Positions 62,743 to 64,000 of a stretch of DNA of 64,000 bases are shown here, in pieces. Origin of the DNA: Sediminicola sp. YIK13 (GTDB lineage Bacteria; Bacteroidota; Bacteroidia; Flavobacteriales; Flavobacteriaceae); contig NZ_CP010535.1 in NCBI RefSeq assembly GCF_001430825.1, forward strand, positions 3,080,501 to 3,144,500. Reading direction: 5' to 3'. Within the stretch, counting starts at the first letter, position 1. Each line of letters opens with the position of its first letter. The position numbers and the translations under genes are program-made. Below the pieces are notes generated by a model, which ran no database searches, had not been told where the DNA came from, and saw only the letters and a program-made list of their open reading frames with translations.

Positions 62743-64000
62743 TAAGGTTAATTTATTTTTAAGTATTTACATATTAATTGGCTTACTAAATCTTTATGCC
62801 CAAACTGATTTACCTAAGATTATTCCATTAAGCCCAAACGCATCTTCAATTGCCAAATATGGTGAAATACCAGTAAGTAATTTTACAGGCATCCCCAATA
62901 TTGAAATCCCTCTTTACACTATTAATTCAGGTGAGCTTAACCTTCCAATTTCGTTAAGTTATCATGCAGGAGGGAATAAGGTAGAAAGTATTTCCTCCTG
63001 GGTAGGATTAGGATGGTCTTTAAGTTCAATACCATCAATTTCAAGAAGTGTACGCGGGATTCCTGATGAAGATGGTGGAGGTTATTTTTACAAATATAGT
63101 GGTAAGACTATTCAAGATATTGCTGAATTAGATCCAAATAATAATTTATGGAATACCTTTAGGTATGATCTTTACAATGGTTTGGCAGATTCTGAACCAG
63201 ATATTTTTTATTATAATCTTCCAAATGAAAGCGGTAAGTTTTTCTTTGACCAAGAATCAACAATATTTAATACATATCCCAAATCCAATATAAAAATTCT
63301 AAAAGTGGGTGAAAATTTTAGAATTACAACAAAGGATGGTTTGGAATATATTTTAGATAAAATCGAAACAACCCAGGCGAATAACGATTTGCCTATAAAA
63401 AGTACTTGGTATGCTTCAAAAATGATATCACCCACTAAAATGGATACTGTACATTTTAATTATAGAGAGGAGAGTCATACAACCAAAACAAGAAATGTCG
63501 TAACAAAATATCATTATTTAAGCGGTGTAAATGCAGGATTACCAAATAATAATAATAGTATTCTTACGATAAATGTCACTAAAGCTAAGGTACTTGAATC
63601 AATCATTTTTAAAAATGGACAAATAGTATTCAATAAGCAAAACCAAGAACGTGAGGACCTTCAGGGCGGATATAACTTAGATAACATTTCTATCTACAAT
63701 AACGCTGGGCTTATTCGTAAATTTGATTTTGTAACTAGATATATTACAGGAAATGGTGGTGCAGGGTCTGGGACTCCTTGCTATAACGCAGATAGTTACA
63801 GTAAAAAATGGATGTTTTTAGATAGAATTAGGCAAGTCGCCCCAAATACAAATGAAGTATTGGAGCATCAATTCGCTTATAATGAAGTTTACAGTCCTCC
63901 TTGTAGATTTAGTGCAGCTCAAGATTATTGGGGGTTTTACAACGGTAAAAATTCCAATGAAAGTTTAACCCCTACCTATTATTTGCCAAATACAAGCCCA
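62732..64000 (+). CDS. RHS/SpvB-like giant secreted protein, N-terminal part, 3' end outside window
   Basis: 423 codons without a stop to the window end. Signal peptide ([24 protein letters not shown]) then PIIPLSPN-like start, [30 protein letters not shown] and VGLGWSL, the signature of Bacteroidota RHS-repeat-associated proteins. No RHS/YD repeats are reached yet. Such proteins often end in a variable toxin or polymorphic C-terminal domain, but that part is not visible here. Translationally coupled to tail-fibre-like copy 5. Confidence 0.85.
   Translation, partial: MRNNKVNLFLSIYILIGLLNLYAQTDLPKIIPLSPNASSIAKYGEIPVSNFTGIPNIEIPLYTINSGELNLPISLSYHAGGNKVESISSWVGLGWSLSSIPSISRSVRGIPDEDGGGYFYKYSGKTIQDIAELDPNNNLWNTFRYDLYNGLADSEPDIFYYNLPNESGKFFFDQESTIFNTYPKSNIKILKVGENFRITTKDGLEYILDKIETTQANNDLPIKSTWYASKMISPTKMDTVHFNYREESHTTKTRNVVTKYHYLSGVNAGLPNNNNSILTINVTKAKVLESIIFKNGQIVFNKQNQEREDLQGGYNLDNISIYNNAGLIRKFDFVTRYITGNGGAGSGTPCYNADSYSKKWMFLDRIRQVAPNTNEVLEHQFAYNEVYSPPCRFSAAQDYWGFYNGKNSNESLTPTYYLPNTSP

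Overview
The window looks like chromosomal DNA of a marine-type member of the Flavobacteriaceae (Bacteroidota). Supporting signs are: type IX secretion (T9SS) type A sorting domains, a TonB receptor with a carboxypeptidase-regulatory-like front domain, DUF4271/DUF4296/DUF4407 proteins, lipoproteins with short SPII signals, flavobacterial -7 boxes of the form TAnnTTTG in front of many genes, and an M56/BlaI pair. I cannot fix the genus from sequence alone; an Arenibacter/Maribacter/Zobellia-like relative is a guess.

Bases 1-50,000 are mostly conserved core genome. They hold pckA (3' part), hemD with DUF4271, a GT-C glycosyltransferase diverging from a polyprenol-mannose synthase, pyrC and tyrS, then a cupin, an orphan LuxE-like protein and two tiny T9SS proteins. 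Next is a beta-helix lipoprotein with a large TonB-dependent receptor, facing a PhoB/PhoR-like two-component system across a regularly phased array of 11-bp repeats that resembles a Pho box. trmB, a LysE exporter and an alkyltransferase-like protein follow. An Fe-S/redox cluster comes next (Mrp carrier, NifU-like scaffold, ferredoxin-NADP reductase, 2Fe-2S ferredoxin), then an ABC exporter, a penicillin-acylase-type lipoprotein, a slipin, TonB, a Met/His-rich lipoprotein beside a CDF metal exporter, a GAF protein, an HD-PycTM protein, and a very large outer-membrane lipoprotein. That lipoprotein joins a metallophosphoesterase, a putative atypical-kinase domain and a beta-barrel. A sodium symporter, DUF4407, a 0.9-kb array of inverted palindromic repeats, the M56/BlaI pair with three operator-like palindromes, and an M20 dipeptidase complete this part.

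At 49,875 there is a tRNA-Leu(UAG) with its own terminator, followed at once by a tandem 11-bp repeat. From here the sequence is visibly more AT-rich and accessory in character. A six-gene, translationally coupled, minus-strand operon encodes a reduced type II secretion/type IV pilus-like machine: pilin, prepilin peptidase, GspE-type ATPase, secretin, and PilM/N- and PilO-like proteins. No GspF/PilC platform protein is present. It is flanked on both sides by members of one family of secreted proteins with tail-fibre-like C-termini. On the left is a copy broken only by nonsense codons and a lost start codon. On the right are five intact tandem genes whose N-terminal halves are unrelated while the C-terminal ~110 residues are nearly constant. 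The last overlaps the start of an RHS/SpvB-like giant protein that runs off the window end.

The strongest candidates for something undescribed are this reduced secretion operon with its cassette-like cargo family and RHS partner, and the phosphatase-kinase-like-barrel fusion protein. The phased Pho-like array and the HD-PycTM protein without a cyclase are next. All functional statements rest on motif recognition by eye; no database search was possible.
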